From Tenacibaculum dicentrarchi (GTDB lineage Bacteria; Bacteroidota; Bacteroidia; Flavobacteriales; Flavobacteriaceae): a stretch of DNA of 64,000 bases. Numbering within the stretch: position 1 is the first letter of the stretch; every line of letters begins with the position of its first letter. A program made the translations under genes and the position numbers. The stretch spans positions 1,784,001 through 1,848,000 of the forward strand of contig NZ_OZ038524.1 in NCBI RefSeq assembly GCF_964036635.1, read 5' to 3'. Shown here piece after piece: positions 15,446-26,753 of this stretch. The notes beneath the pieces are model-generated. The model worked only from the letters and a program-made list of their open reading frames with translations, did not search any database and was not told where the DNA came from.

Positions 15446-16522
15446 CTATTTATAAACTTTTAAGTTTATCGCATTTTCTAAAACTAGATTTCCATTAAAA
15501 GCAAGTGCTTCTAATTCGTCTTCACCCGGATATATTTCTGTAGTTGCAATGTAGTTTGTGTAGTCTTTTAATTGTTCCGTAACGTATTTGCTATAAGCAA
15601 TTCCACCGGTTAATAAAATAGCGTCTACATCTCCTTTTAACACTGTTGCCATCGCTCCAATGTATTTTGCTATTTGAAAACACATCGCATCTAAAACAAT
15701 TTTATAATTATCATCTGTAAGCGCTTTGTTTTCAACAATTCTCATGTCGTTAGTTCCCAAATATGCGTTTACACCTCCTTTTCCTACAATGAATTGCTGC
15801 ATTTGCTCTAGCGTATATTTACCGCTCATTGCAAGCTTAATTAAATCGCCCGTAGGTAATGTTCCTGTACGTTCAGGAGAAAAAGGGCCTTCACCATCAA
15901 AACCTTGATTTACATCAATAACTTTTCCTTTTTGATGTGCACCAACAGTTATTCCCCCTCCCATATGTACTATAATAAGGTTTAGGTTATCATATTTTTT
16001 AGCATTTTTTTCAGCAAATTTTCTAGCTACTGCTTTTTGATTTAAAGCATGAAAAATAGAAATTCTTTTCAATTCTGGGTGTCCTGTAAATCGTGCTAAT
16101 TCACATAATTCATCGACAACTACAGGATCTGCTATATAGGCTTTAATACTGTTTTCGGTAGCAATATCATTCGCTATAATTGCGGCTAAATTACTTGCGT
16201 GTTGCTTTGGTGCATTCACCAAATCGTTAAGCATCGCTTTATTCACCTGATAAACTCCTGAAACAACAGGCTTTAAAAGGCCTCCTCTAGCCATCACTAA
16301 TTTTAAAGAGCTTGGCGTTATGTTTTGTTTTTTTAAGAAATTTAAAATCAAGGTTTTTCGATATGGAGCTTGGTCTAAAATACTTGAAAATTCTTGTAAA
16401 TCTTCGGGGTTATGATGAAAATTTTCTTCAAAAACAGGCATATCTCCGTTAAAAAGTCCAATTTTTGTAGAAGTAGATCCTGGGTTTATTACTAAAATAT
16501 AGTTTTTCATTTTTTTATTCAT
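15446..16522 (-). CDS. buk: Butyrate kinase (acetate/butyrate kinase family)
   Basis: The 358-residue enzyme converts an acyl phosphate plus ADP to the free acid plus ATP. The family pattern is clear: N-terminal INPGSTSTKIGLF (phosphate binding), MGGGITVGAH in the middle, GEGPFSPERTGTLP, and the C-terminal LLTGGIAYSKY. The length fits butyrate kinase rather than acetate kinase (about 400). It overlaps the phosphate acyltransferase gene by eight bases, a tight operon in which the pair would run acyl-CoA to acid with ATP gain, or branched-chain acyl-CoA interconversion. Substrate preference cannot be read from sequence. Confidence 0.9.
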   Translation of the reverse strand: MNKKMKNYILVINPGSTSTKIGLFNGDMPVFEENFHHNPEDLQEFSSILDQAPYRKTLILNFLKKQNITPSSLKLVMARGGLLKPVVSGVYQVNKAMLNDLVNAPKQHASNLAAIIANDIATENSIKAYIADPVVVDELCELARFTGHPELKRISIFHALNQKAVARKFAEKNAKKYDNLNLIIVHMGGGITVGAHQKGKVIDVNQGFDGEGPFSPERTGTLPTGDLIKLAMSGKYTLEQMQQFIVGKGGVNAYLGTNDMRIVENKALTDDNYKIVLDAMCFQIAKYIGAMATVLKGDVDAILLTGGIAYSKYVTEQLKDYTNYIATTEIYPGEDELEALAFNGNLVLENAINLKVYK

Positions 16523-17423
16523 TAGAAGCAGCAGAAGCTAATAAAATACTATTATATTTCGTATCTTTAGAATCGGCTCTAGAGGTTAATACTATTGGAA
16601 AAGGCGCACCTAATACGATACCACATAATTTTGCATTTGCAAAAAACACAAAGGATTTATACAACATATTTCCTGCCTCGATGTTAGGAACTAAAATAAT
16701 GTCGGCATCTCCAGCTACAGGACCTTCTAATCCTTTTGATTTTTTACTTTCAAAACTAATAGCGTTGTCAAAAGAAAGAGGTCCATCAATTAAACAGTCT
16801 TTAATTTGTCCACGGCGTTGCATAATAGACAGTAAAGCTGCATCGGTAGTTGCAGACATTTTTTCGTTTACCATTTCAACAGCGGCAACAGCGGCAATTT
16901 TTGGGTTAATAACTCCTATACGCTTAGAAAAATTTACGGCATTTTTTACGATTGCAACTTTTTCTTTTAGCCCAGGAGCAATATTAAAAGCAACATCTGT
17001 AATTCCTAAAAGTTTGTGGTATTCTGGAATTTCAAAAATTGCGTAATGCGATAAGAATTTTCTTGTTTTTAATCCCCATTCTTTATTAAGTACACCTGAT
17101 AAAAGTTCTGCCGTAGATAATTTACCTTTCATTAAAATATCTGCTTTTTTAGCAGTAACCATAGATATTGATTTTTTAATAATAGCAGGTAAGTCACGTT
17201 CAAAATGACACTCAATATCTGTTAAATCAAAATTTAAATTTTTAGCACAAGCTAAAAGGTCTTCTTTTTTAGCTACTAATACTGGCGTAATAATTCCTTT
17301 TTCATAAGCATTTTTTATAGCCTCTAAAGCATGTTCATCTGCCGCAGAACACAATACTATTCTTTTCTTAACAGCTTGTTGATCTACAATTTTTTTTAAA
17401 TCAGATAATTGGGTAAATTCCAT
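16515..17423 (-). CDS. ptb: Phosphate butyryltransferase/acetyltransferase family enzyme
   Basis: This 302-residue protein of the PTA/PTB fold moves an acyl group between CoA and phosphate. Typical stretches are KADILMKGKLSTAELL, LLGITDVAFNIAPGLKEK and CLIDGPLSFDNAIS, ending with EAGNMLYKSFVFFA. It is first in the operon with the kinase. A candidate -7 box TATTTTTG (17450-17443 on this strand) lies about 20 bases before the ATG. The length matches phosphate butyryltransferase rather than the longer Pta. Confidence 0.88.
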   Translation of the reverse strand: MEFTQLSDLKKIVDQQAVKKRIVLCSAADEHALEAIKNAYEKGIITPVLVAKKEDLLACAKNLNFDLTDIECHFERDLPAIIKKSISMVTAKKADILMKGKLSTAELLSGVLNKEWGLKTRKFLSHYAIFEIPEYHKLLGITDVAFNIAPGLKEKVAIVKNAVNFSKRIGVINPKIAAVAAVEMVNEKMSATTDAALLSIMQRRGQIKDCLIDGPLSFDNAISFESKKSKGLEGPVAGDADIILVPNIEAGNMLYKSFVFFANAKLCGIVLGAPFPIVLTSRADSKDTKYNSILLASAASNE

Positions 17424-17655
17424 TTGTGTTTGTTTTGTTTTGCAAAAATAGTCTTTTAGATACGTTAATTCTAGTACTGAAATTGGTTTTATAGAATCAT
17501 CTAAAAAAATAAGAGTTTCCTTAATAAAAACAATCTATTAAAGAGATAACAAGAAAGTTGTTAATAAAAAAATGTATATTTATTAATTTTATTTATATTT
17601 TAATTAAAACATAAATAAAATACTCAGAATCTATTATTTAAGAACATACCTGTAA

Positions 17656-18198
17656 ATGAAAATATATTATATAAAAATCCTTGAATCTGTTATTACCATC
17701 ATATTGTATTTTTTTCTAAGAAAAAATGCTATAAAAATTATCAATAAAACACTTTCAGATAAATTTATTCATAGCTCAAGAGGAATGATAATTAAGAAAA
17801 TTATTAACATAATTTTATCTTTAATTTTTCTTATTTTTATTTCACTAATTTGGGGAGTAAAACAATCTGATTTAGCAGTGTTTATAGGTTCAGTACTTAC
17901 ATTTGTTGGAGTTGCATTTTTCGCACAATGGTCTTTGCTTTCTAATATAACGTCTAGTATAATCTTATTTTTTAATCATCCTGTAAAGTTAAATGATTCT
18001 ATCGTTATTTTAGAAGCTAAAGACTATGTGATTGAAGGGAGAGTTATTAATATTGGTTTATTTTTTATAACACTTCAAACAAAAGAATCGGGAGAAATAA
18101 CGTTACCTAACAATATTTTTATTTTAAAAAGTATTAAAAATATTACCAAAGAAACCAAAAAAGAAGCCAATATCACTAATGAAAATCATATAAAATAA
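17656..18198 (+). CDS. Small MscS-like mechanosensitive channel protein
   Basis: The 180-residue protein has predicted membrane segments near 10-22, 47-66 and 73-103. The last matches the MscS pore helix region (VLTFVGVAFFAQWSLLSNITSSI), followed by the beta domain start FFNHPVKLNDSIVI. It is short: the C-terminal vestibule domain of full MscS is missing, as in many flavobacterial homologues. It would relieve turgor under hypo-osmotic shock. The 230 bases upstream (17424-17655) are very AT-rich with no clear signal beyond the promoters. Confidence 0.8.
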   Translation: MKIYYIKILESVITIILYFFLRKNAIKIINKTLSDKFIHSSRGMIIKKIINIILSLIFLIFISLIWGVKQSDLAVFIGSVLTFVGVAFFAQWSLLSNITSSIILFFNHPVKLNDSIVILEAKDYVIEGRVINIGLFFITLQTKESGEITLPNNIFILKSIKNITKETKKEANITNENHIK

Positions 18199-18223
18199 TT
18201 ATTAATTTCAAAAAACATAACAA

Positions 18224-18718
18224 ATGAACGAGCATAAAGCTAATGTTGGACTCTTAACCAAGATGATTTTTTTAGTTATAATTATTTGGAGTGCCTCAAC
18301 AATTTTAATATTTTTTGGGCTTGACAATTGGTCTAACAGAGGTAGTTTTGGTGATTTATTTGGTGCAGTAAATGCGTTATTTTCTGGATTAGCTTTTGCA
18401 GGATTAATTTATACAATCGTATTACAAAAACAAGATTTAGAATTGCAGCGGAATGAAATTGGCTTAAATAGACTAGAATTAAAAAAAAGAGCTAAAGCAC
18501 AAAAAAATTCAGAAAAAGCATTGATTGAGCAAGTAGAACAAATGAAAACTGCATCGAAATTAAATGCACTCAAAACATTAATTGATTATTATAATATTCA
18601 GATTACAAACCCTAATAACACGACTGAAATAATACTGAAAGCAAAAGAAAAAAGAAAAGCTACAATTAAAGAAATAGATACCTTAATTGACAGAATAGAA
18701 GATGATGATTTGGAATAA
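18224..18718 (+). CDS. Membrane protein with coiled-coil tail, unknown function
   Basis: This 164-residue protein has two membrane segments (about 10-31 and 44-65, FGAVNALFSGLAFAGLIYTIVL) followed by a charged helical region (66-164) that looks like a coiled coil. Short proteins of this layout are widespread and sometimes annotated near abortive-infection genes, but no function is established. It lies 25 bases after the MscS-like gene, probably co-transcribed. Confidence 0.7.
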   Translation: MNEHKANVGLLTKMIFLVIIIWSASTILIFFGLDNWSNRGSFGDLFGAVNALFSGLAFAGLIYTIVLQKQDLELQRNEIGLNRLELKKRAKAQKNSEKALIEQVEQMKTASKLNALKTLIDYYNIQITNPNNTTEIILKAKEKRKATIKEIDTLIDRIEDDDLE

Positions 18719-18744
18719 AGACAATAATACAACCATAAAAACCA

Positions 18745-19395
18745 CTATTTTCGAAACAGTATTGCTTTTACAATTAAAAATTGCGCCAATACATAGAGTA
18801 TAATTATAGTGATATCAAAAAAATGCTTTGGGTTGTAAAAATTATTTAAAGCAATACAACTATCTGAAGCAATAAATAAAATTGCACCTAATAACAATAC
18901 CGTGTTTTTTATTGATTTTTCTTGCTGGTAATTTAACAAAGTACAAGTTCCAAAACCTGAAATTGCCGTTCCATAAACTAATACAGGCACTAACATTTCG
19001 CCTAAATTATCTTTTATCAACAAAAAAACACTTACAAATAAAGCTACAAAAATAATTGCTGATTTTACAATTTTTACAACGGCTGTTTTCCTTAAAAAAT
19101 TTGCGGTCATTTTTATATACATAATGTGTGCAACTAAAAAAGAGCCTAATCCGAATACAAAATAATTTGTTTTATCTAATAAAAATACATCACCCAAAAA
19201 AGAAAAAAACAATGCTGAAAACAGCCATAAATTAGCTTTTCCATCTTTTTTTATACTTACTAAATATAATACAACTAAACTTGGCATCAATAAAGGTTTA
19301 CAAAAAAATTCTAAACTTTTATTTTGTGTAATTACTGCATAAACATCTAAAATTGCAATTATTAAAAAAATAATTGATACTATTTTTATTCTCAT
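18745..19395 (-). CDS. YhhN/TMEM86 family membrane protein (possible lysoplasmalogenase)
   Basis: The 216-residue, highly hydrophobic protein has about seven or eight predicted membrane helices. FFSFLGDVFLL and GLGSFLVAHIMYIKM match the YhhN family, whose eukaryotic member TMEM86B hydrolyses the vinyl-ether bond of lysoplasmalogen. Bacterial members share the acidic residues (the Asp in LGDVFLL here and another in FIASDSCIA). The enzymatic role in bacteria is less certain. Its stop codon converges with the gene ending at 18718. Confidence 0.8.
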   Translation of the reverse strand: MRIKIVSIIFLIIAILDVYAVITQNKSLEFFCKPLLMPSLVVLYLVSIKKDGKANLWLFSALFFSFLGDVFLLDKTNYFVFGLGSFLVAHIMYIKMTANFLRKTAVVKIVKSAIIFVALFVSVFLLIKDNLGEMLVPVLVYGTAISGFGTCTLLNYQQEKSIKNTVLLLGAILFIASDSCIALNNFYNPKHFFDITIIILYVLAQFLIVKAILFRK

Positions 19396-19485
19396 TTGTT
19401 TAGTTCTAATTTTAAGGGAAATTACAACAATTTATAATTATATTAACTGTAATAGTTTTAAATCAATTAGATTTGTTAAAAAACA

Positions 19486-20082
19486 ATGAAAGAAAATATT
19501 AAAATAGCAGTAAAGATAAGTGGTAAAACAGCTCTTAAATGGATTTTTATTTTTTCATTAGGAAATATAGTAACCTTAATAACATTTCTTATCGCTTTAT
19601 ATGGAAATATTGGGTTATCAGGTGGTGGTCATGGAAGTATTATAGGTTTATTTACAGGACTACTAACAACAAATATCTTTACTTTTCTACTTATTTTTGG
19701 ATCTCCAGTTTTTATTGCTATCTATTTTATAATTGCAAATAAAATTTCAATTCAAAATGCAATATATCTATTATGGGAAGGAAAAGCGGGAAATTATATT
19801 TCTTCAAAAGTAGAAAATGTAACTAAAAAATTAACAGAAAAAGAAGGGTGGAAAAAAGAACTTACCGATAAAGCAATTTTAAAAGCAAAAATATTGCAGT
19901 TAACAAAAAATGACAATGATACGTCTAAATTACAACGTAAGATTATTAACTTTGGATTTAATAAAATAAAACTTGATGAAATTGATTTTCAAGATGAAAA
20001 TTTAAATTTATCTGATTTTTTGACAAACAAGTTTAATGATTTTATCGCAGAAACCACAAAACCTTCATTAAAATTGCTTTAG
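19486..20082 (+). CDS. Membrane protein of unknown function
   Basis: The 198-residue protein has two or three predicted membrane segments in its first half (about 17-40 and 60-90) with a Gly-rich loop (GLSGGGHGSIIGL). The second half (100-198) is soluble and charged, with heptad-like KVENVTKKLTEKEGWKKEL. I do not recognise a family. It is monocistronic and faces the ligA gene across a strong shared hairpin. Confidence 0.65.
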   Translation: MKENIKIAVKISGKTALKWIFIFSLGNIVTLITFLIALYGNIGLSGGGHGSIIGLFTGLLTTNIFTFLLIFGSPVFIAIYFIIANKISIQNAIYLLWEGKAGNYISSKVENVTKKLTEKEGWKKELTDKAILKAKILQLTKNDNDTSKLQRKIINFGFNKIKLDEIDFQDENLNLSDFLTNKFNDFIAETTKPSLKLL

Positions 20083-20196
20083 ATATTAATTATTACTCAA
20101 ATAAGCCTTCTAATTTGCTCTATGATAATTAAATAAAACTACCTCCAAAACTAGTAATCATTATATATATATCTCATCAAAAAAGCCTAGCAAACA

Positions 20197-20244
20197 TATA
20201 TTTTAAATAAGAAAGGGAATTCTCCCCTTCTTATTTAAAATATA
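20197..20244. terminator. Long bidirectional terminator hairpin
   Basis: TATATTTTAAATAAGAAAGG pairs with CCTTCTTATTTAAAATATA, with the centre GAATTCTCC. The stem is close to 20 bp with A- and T-rich outer parts and sits between two convergent genes. Confidence 0.8.
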
Positions 20245-20253
20245 ATTCTACCT

Positions 20254-22275
<2,022 letters not shown>

Positions 22276-22295
22276 TTACAAGAGTATTTTAAACT

Positions 22296-22324
22296 AAAAA
22301 ACCGAAACAAAAGTTTCGGTTTTT
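22296..22324 (-). terminator. Rho-independent terminator after gap
   Basis: AAAAACCGAAAC (22296-22307) pairs with GTTTCGGTTTTT (22313-22324). It ends the gap transcript on the minus strand just before ligA begins at 22251. Confidence 0.85.
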
Positions 22325-22347
22325 TTATTATTTATTAATATAAACCA

Positions 22348-23790
22348 TTAATAATAAGTAAATCTACGAACTTTAGCAATATGTTTTGCTAAACGCATTA
22401 CTTGGTGCGAATATCCGTATTCGTTATCGTACCATACATAGATAACAATTGTATCGCCATCAGCGATGGTTGCTTTACTATCAAAAATTGAAGGAGCTGT
22501 AGTTCCAACAATATCCGAAGAAACTAATTCGTTATTCATTGAATATTGAATTTGCTCTACTAAATTACCCTCTAAAGCATATTGCTTCATAATAGCATTT
22601 ACCGCATCAACAGTTGTTGTAGTATTTAATTGTAAGTTTAAAATAGCTAACGAACCATTAGGAACTGGTACACGAATTGCGTTCGAAGTTAATTTACCTT
22701 CTAAAGCTGGTAATGCTTTTGCAACTGCTTTTCCTGCACCTGTTTCAGTAATTACCATGTTTAAAGCTGCTGCTCTACCTCTACGGTATTTACCGTGCAT
22801 ATTATCTACTAAGTTCTGATCATTCGTATACGCATGAATCGTTTCTAAGTGTCCTTTTTTAATTCCGAAGTTATCTTCTAAAACTTTTAAAACAGGTGTA
22901 ATTGCATTGGTAGTACATGAAGCTGCTGAGAAAATATCAACAACATCAGGATTATTTTCTTCGTGATTTACACCGTGAACAATATTAGGAATTCCTTTTC
23001 CTGGTGCAGTTAATAATACCTTACTAGCTCCTTTTGGAGTTAAATGACGGCTTAATGCTTCTTTATCTTTAAACGCTCCTGTGTTATCAATAATTAAGGC
23101 ATCGTTAATTCCGTAAGCAGTATAATCGATATCTTCTGGTTTCCCAGCAGAAATCATATATACGGTAGTTCCATTGATAATTAAGGCATTGTTATCGGTA
23201 TCTACCTCAACAGTTCCTAAGAAATCTCCGTGAACAGAATCGATACTTAATAACGACGCTCTTTTTTGTAAAACTGCTTCGTTAATTTCGCCACGAGTAA
23301 CAACAGCTCTTAATCTTAACTGAGAACCTTTACCCATTTTGCTCATTAACTCACGTGCTAATAAACGTCCGATACGTCCAAAACCGTATAAAACAACATC
23401 CTTTGGTGCAATTTCTGATGCTTTTGTTGCATCTTTTAATTTATTTTTTACAAAAGATAATTTATCAGTAGTCGCATCATCTTGTAAATGATATTCGTAC
23501 GCTAATTTACCGATATCTAATTTTGATGCTGGTAATTCAATATTTTGTATTGCTTTTGCTATTTCTAGAGCATCGTTAATTGAAATTGGCTTTGCTACAA
23601 ACTCTTTAGCATAGTCGATTAAGTTTAAAACCTCACTCGCTCTTTTATCTACTAAAGGATTTCTAAATAAAACTAATTCGATTGATTTATCGTACCATAA
23701 ATCGTTCACGATATTAATAAATTCAACGGTAGCACGTCTTACTTGCGCTTGATCTACTACTTCTTTTTCGTAATTTGTTATTGTTGACAT
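22348..23790 (-). CDS. gap: Glyceraldehyde-3-phosphate dehydrogenase, long form
   Basis: The 480-residue protein has a GAPDH core from about residue 130: YGFGRIGRLLARELMS (NAD(P) binding) and SAASCTTNAITPVLK with the catalytic Cys, ending WYDNEYGYSHQVMRLAKHI. The extra N-terminal 125 residues are characteristic of a GAPDH group found in Bacteroidetes and some proteobacteria, beside the ordinary 330-residue form. It catalyses glyceraldehyde 3-phosphate oxidation or the reverse; the direction and NAD/NADP preference are not evident. Monocistronic with its own terminator. Confidence 0.93.
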   Translation of the reverse strand: MSTITNYEKEVVDQAQVRRATVEFINIVNDLWYDKSIELVLFRNPLVDKRASEVLNLIDYAKEFVAKPISINDALEIAKAIQNIELPASKLDIGKLAYEYHLQDDATTDKLSFVKNKLKDATKASEIAPKDVVLYGFGRIGRLLARELMSKMGKGSQLRLRAVVTRGEINEAVLQKRASLLSIDSVHGDFLGTVEVDTDNNALIINGTTVYMISAGKPEDIDYTAYGINDALIIDNTGAFKDKEALSRHLTPKGASKVLLTAPGKGIPNIVHGVNHEENNPDVVDIFSAASCTTNAITPVLKVLEDNFGIKKGHLETIHAYTNDQNLVDNMHGKYRRGRAAALNMVITETGAGKAVAKALPALEGKLTSNAIRVPVPNGSLAILNLQLNTTTTVDAVNAIMKQYALEGNLVEQIQYSMNNELVSSDIVGTTAPSIFDSKATIADGDTIVIYVWYDNEYGYSHQVMRLAKHIAKVRRFTYY

Positions 23791-23881
23791 AGTTGTGTGT
23801 TAACTAAATTTTAAAAAAATTTCCTACAAAAATAAGAATTTCAAATGGCTTACTTAGGGTTTTATAAAATAAAAACATCTT

Positions 23882-25270
23882 TTAAAAACGATAGCGTTCA
23901 ATTTTTCCACTAGGGCTTAATAACTCTAAATACATTTGCGCTTCGCCTGTATAGGTATCTAATATTGAAACCGCCTGCGAAGCTCCCTGCACCTCTTTTC
24001 CGTTTATTTTTGTTAAAATATACCCTTCGCCTACTTTATAATATTGAAATCCTTTATTATTTGTCCTTGTTATTTTCGCCCCACTTTTTAGCTTGTATTT
24101 CTTTTTTTCTTCGGATGTTAAATCCTTTAGCTGCACCCCAAAAGAAAGCGATGTAAAAGTATCTTTTTTACCTAATTTTACATTTTTAGTTAAAACCTTG
24201 TCATTTCTAAGTACGGTTACACTCACATATTCCCCTGGTCGTTTTGCCGTTAATTGTCCTTTTAAATCAGAAAACTTCGCTATTTTAACAGCATTTACTT
24301 TGGTGATAATATCGCCCTGTTGCAAACCTGCTTTTTTAGCCTCACTATTATTTGTAATTGCGCCTATTTTTACGCCTTCAATATCTTTAACAGTTGCATC
24401 AATACTGATGCCTAATATTGCCTGTTGTACAATTCCGAATTCTAATAAATCATCTACCACCTTTTTAGCAATATTAGAAGGTACAGCAAACGAATACCCT
24501 ATAAAAGAACCTGTTTTTGATGAAATTGCCGTATTAATTCCAATTAATTCACCACGAGTGTTTACCAAAGCTCCTCCACTATTTCCTGGGTTTACAGCCG
24601 CATCGGTTTGAATAAAAGCTTCAATATTTTTATTTCCGTCTAAATCACGCCCTTTGGCGCTTACAATTCCTGCCGTTACAGTCGATGTTAAATTATATGG
24701 ATTACCAACGGCTAAAACCCACTCGCCTATTTTGGCATTATCGGAATTTCCGAAAGCTAAATTAGGTAACGCTTCATCCGTTTCAACTTTTAGCAAGGCG
24801 ATGTCATTGCTTTTATCGGCACCAATTAAAACTGCTTTTAATTTTTTTCGATTATTTAGGGTAATTTCAATATCTGTAGCACCTGCTATTACATGATTAT
24901 TGGTAATAATATAGCCATCTGGCGAAATAATAACCCCGCTACCCGTTCCTACTTGCTGATATTTTTGTGTTTCATTTCTTCCAAAAAGTTGCGCATACGG
25001 ATTGCGTTGTGTTCTTACCGCCGTATTTTTAACATGCACCACAGCATGTACCGTTTTTGATGCTGCCTGAGTAAAATCGGTTGGAGCTGCTATTGAATTA
25101 ACCACTGTTGGCATATAATTTACAGGCGTTGTTTGTAAAGCTTCTGCTTGATTTTCAATTTTATTTTCGGCAGTATTTATTAACTGCTGTTCAAGTACTA
25201 TTTTATAGCCTGCAAGTGTTATTACACCGCCTATTACTGCTATCCCTAAGGTTTTAAGTGTTTTTATCAT
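23882..25270 (-). CDS. HtrA/DegP-type periplasmic serine protease
   Basis: The 462-residue protein has an N-terminal membrane or signal segment (about 5-22). The trypsin-like domain carries the triad His (TNNHVIAGA), Asp (SNDIALLKV) and Ser (NPGNSGGALV), about residues 105-245. A PDZ domain begins near 270 (ILGISIDATVKDIEGVKIG) and a shorter second PDZ-like region follows near 365-462. It degrades or refolds misfolded envelope proteins. DegP, DegQ and DegS cannot be told apart here, so no symbol is given. Confidence 0.93.
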   Translation of the reverse strand: MIKTLKTLGIAVIGGVITLAGYKIVLEQQLINTAENKIENQAEALQTTPVNYMPTVVNSIAAPTDFTQAASKTVHAVVHVKNTAVRTQRNPYAQLFGRNETQKYQQVGTGSGVIISPDGYIITNNHVIAGATDIEITLNNRKKLKAVLIGADKSNDIALLKVETDEALPNLAFGNSDNAKIGEWVLAVGNPYNLTSTVTAGIVSAKGRDLDGNKNIEAFIQTDAAVNPGNSGGALVNTRGELIGINTAISSKTGSFIGYSFAVPSNIAKKVVDDLLEFGIVQQAILGISIDATVKDIEGVKIGAITNNSEAKKAGLQQGDIITKVNAVKIAKFSDLKGQLTAKRPGEYVSVTVLRNDKVLTKNVKLGKKDTFTSLSFGVQLKDLTSEEKKKYKLKSGAKITRTNNKGFQYYKVGEGYILTKINGKEVQGASQAVSILDTYTGEAQMYLELLSPSGKIERYRF

Positions 25271-25393
25271 CTTTTTTATGCGTATAATGTTTATACCAAA
25301 GATAAGATTTAAACAACTGCAACAAATCTGTTTAACGTCATTTTAACGGAGTTTAACCTGTATTTAACACTTCTATTTAGTTGATAAAATATG

Positions 25394-25401
25394 TATATTT
25401 G
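25394..25401 (+). promoter_or_regulatory. Putative -7 promoter box TATATTTG for dapF
   Basis: This matches the Bacteroidetes TAnnTTTG box and would place the transcript start near 25405, almost at the ATG at 25408. It makes the upstream TTG at 25381 unlikely as a start codon. No good -33 TTG is seen. Confidence 0.5.
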
Positions 25402-25407
25402 CTTTCT

Positions 25408-26181
25408 ATGAATTTACAATTTTACAAATACCAAGGAACAGGAAACGATTTTGTTATTATCGATAATCGAAACGAGAATTTCCCTAAAAACGATGCAAAA
25501 TTAATTAGCAAACTATGTCATCGACATTTTGGTGTTGGTGCCGATGGTGTTATTCTTCTAGAAAATGATGCTATCACCGATTTTAAAATGTTTTATTTTA
25601 ATGCCGATGCAAGCCAAACCATGTGTGGAAATGGCGGACGCTGTGCAGTCGCTTTTGCCAAAGAATTAGGTATTATTGATACAGAAACAACTTTTACCGC
25701 TTTTGATGGCGAACATTATGCCCAAATAAATAACGGTATCGTTTCTTTACAGATGATAAATGTAAATGAAATTATTATCAAACAACATGCTGTTTTTGCC
25801 AATACTGGTACGCAACATCATGTTGAGTTAGTCGATAATTTAGACAATTACCCTGTTTTTGAAAATGGTAAAAAAATCAGATATAACGACTACGGAGCTC
25901 AAGGAACTAACGTAAATTTTGTACAGCAAATAAACAAGAATACTTTTAGAGTTCGAACCTACGAAAAAGGTGTAGAAGATGAAACCTTAGCTTGCGGAAC
26001 AGGTGTTACGGCTGTTGCCATTGCTATGCACGCTACCAAAAAAACTACAGATAATATAATTAGCTTACCTGTTCAAGGTGGTTTATTAGAAGTTAGTTTT
26101 AATGAAAAAGACGGAAATTATACCGATATTTTCTTAAAAGGAAAAGCCGAATTGGTTTTTAAAGGAGCAATTAAAATTTAA
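25408..26181 (+). CDS. dapF: Diaminopimelate epimerase
   Basis: The 257-residue enzyme interconverts LL- and meso-diaminopimelate for lysine and peptidoglycan synthesis. Both catalytic cysteines are seen in their motifs: ADASQTMCGNGGRCA (first half) and ETLACGTGVTAVA (second half). The ATG at 25408 gives the usual N-terminus (MNLQFYKYQGTGNDFV). It is followed six bases later by an acetyltransferase gene and then mltG, a loose cell-wall cluster. Confidence 0.96.
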   Translation: MNLQFYKYQGTGNDFVIIDNRNENFPKNDAKLISKLCHRHFGVGADGVILLENDAITDFKMFYFNADASQTMCGNGGRCAVAFAKELGIIDTETTFTAFDGEHYAQINNGIVSLQMINVNEIIIKQHAVFANTGTQHHVELVDNLDNYPVFENGKKIRYNDYGAQGTNVNFVQQINKNTFRVRTYEKGVEDETLACGTGVTAVAIAMHATKKTTDNIISLPVQGGLLEVSFNEKDGNYTDIFLKGKAELVFKGAIKI

Positions 26182-26187
26182 TTTAAA

Positions 26188-26724
26188 ATGACAACTTTAA
26201 AAGGCGATGTTCTAAATTTAAGAGCCATCGAACCCGAAGATTTAGCCTTTCTTTTTGCTATAGAAAACAACGAGTCTTTTTGGGAAGTTAGCCACACACA
26301 AGCGCCATTTTCACGATTTATTTTAAAACAATATCTCGAAAATGCACATTTAGATATTTATCAGGCAAAGCAATTGCGGTTGGTTATTGAAGTAAGTACT
26401 AAAAGTGAAGATAAAAAAGAAGCTATCGGAATGATTGATCTTTTTGATTTTAATCCGCAGCATAAAAGAGCGGGTGTCGGTATTTTAATTCATCCGAAGT
26501 ATCAAAAAAAAGGACTTGCCTTTGAAGCACTAAAACTATTAATAAACTATTGTTTTACACATTTGCAATTGCATCAATTATATGCAAATATTACTGCGGA
26601 TAACAAAAATAGTATTCGGCTGTTTACAAAACATAATTTTAAACAAATCGGCATCAAAAAAGAGTGGATTTTTACTAACGGAACTTATAAAGACGAAATT
26701 TTATTTCAATTAATTCATATATAA
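26188..26724 (+). CDS. GNAT family N-acetyltransferase (RimJ/RimL-like)
   Basis: The 178-residue acetyltransferase has the acetyl-CoA loop region HKRAGVGILIHPKYQKKGLA (about 92-111) and the later YANITADNKNSIRLFTKHNF typical of the RimL/SpeG group. The acceptor is unknown. It sits tightly between dapF and mltG, which hints at a cell-envelope context but does not show it. Confidence 0.88.
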   Translation: MTTLKGDVLNLRAIEPEDLAFLFAIENNESFWEVSHTQAPFSRFILKQYLENAHLDIYQAKQLRLVIEVSTKSEDKKEAIGMIDLFDFNPQHKRAGVGILIHPKYQKKGLAFEALKLLINYCFTHLQLHQLYANITADNKNSIRLFTKHNFKQIGIKKEWIFTNGTYKDEILFQLIHI

Positions 26725-26753
26725 TTTCAGAAATAATTTTATCAAAAACAACT

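Noticed and set aside
19539..19742. Small Tyr/Trp-rich plus-strand frame
   Set aside because: It lies wholly inside the gene at 19486-20082 in another frame and has biased, gene-unlike composition.
25381..25407. TTG start for dapF
   Set aside because: It precedes the TATATTTG box and adds residues not found at the family's N-terminus; ATG 25408 fits.
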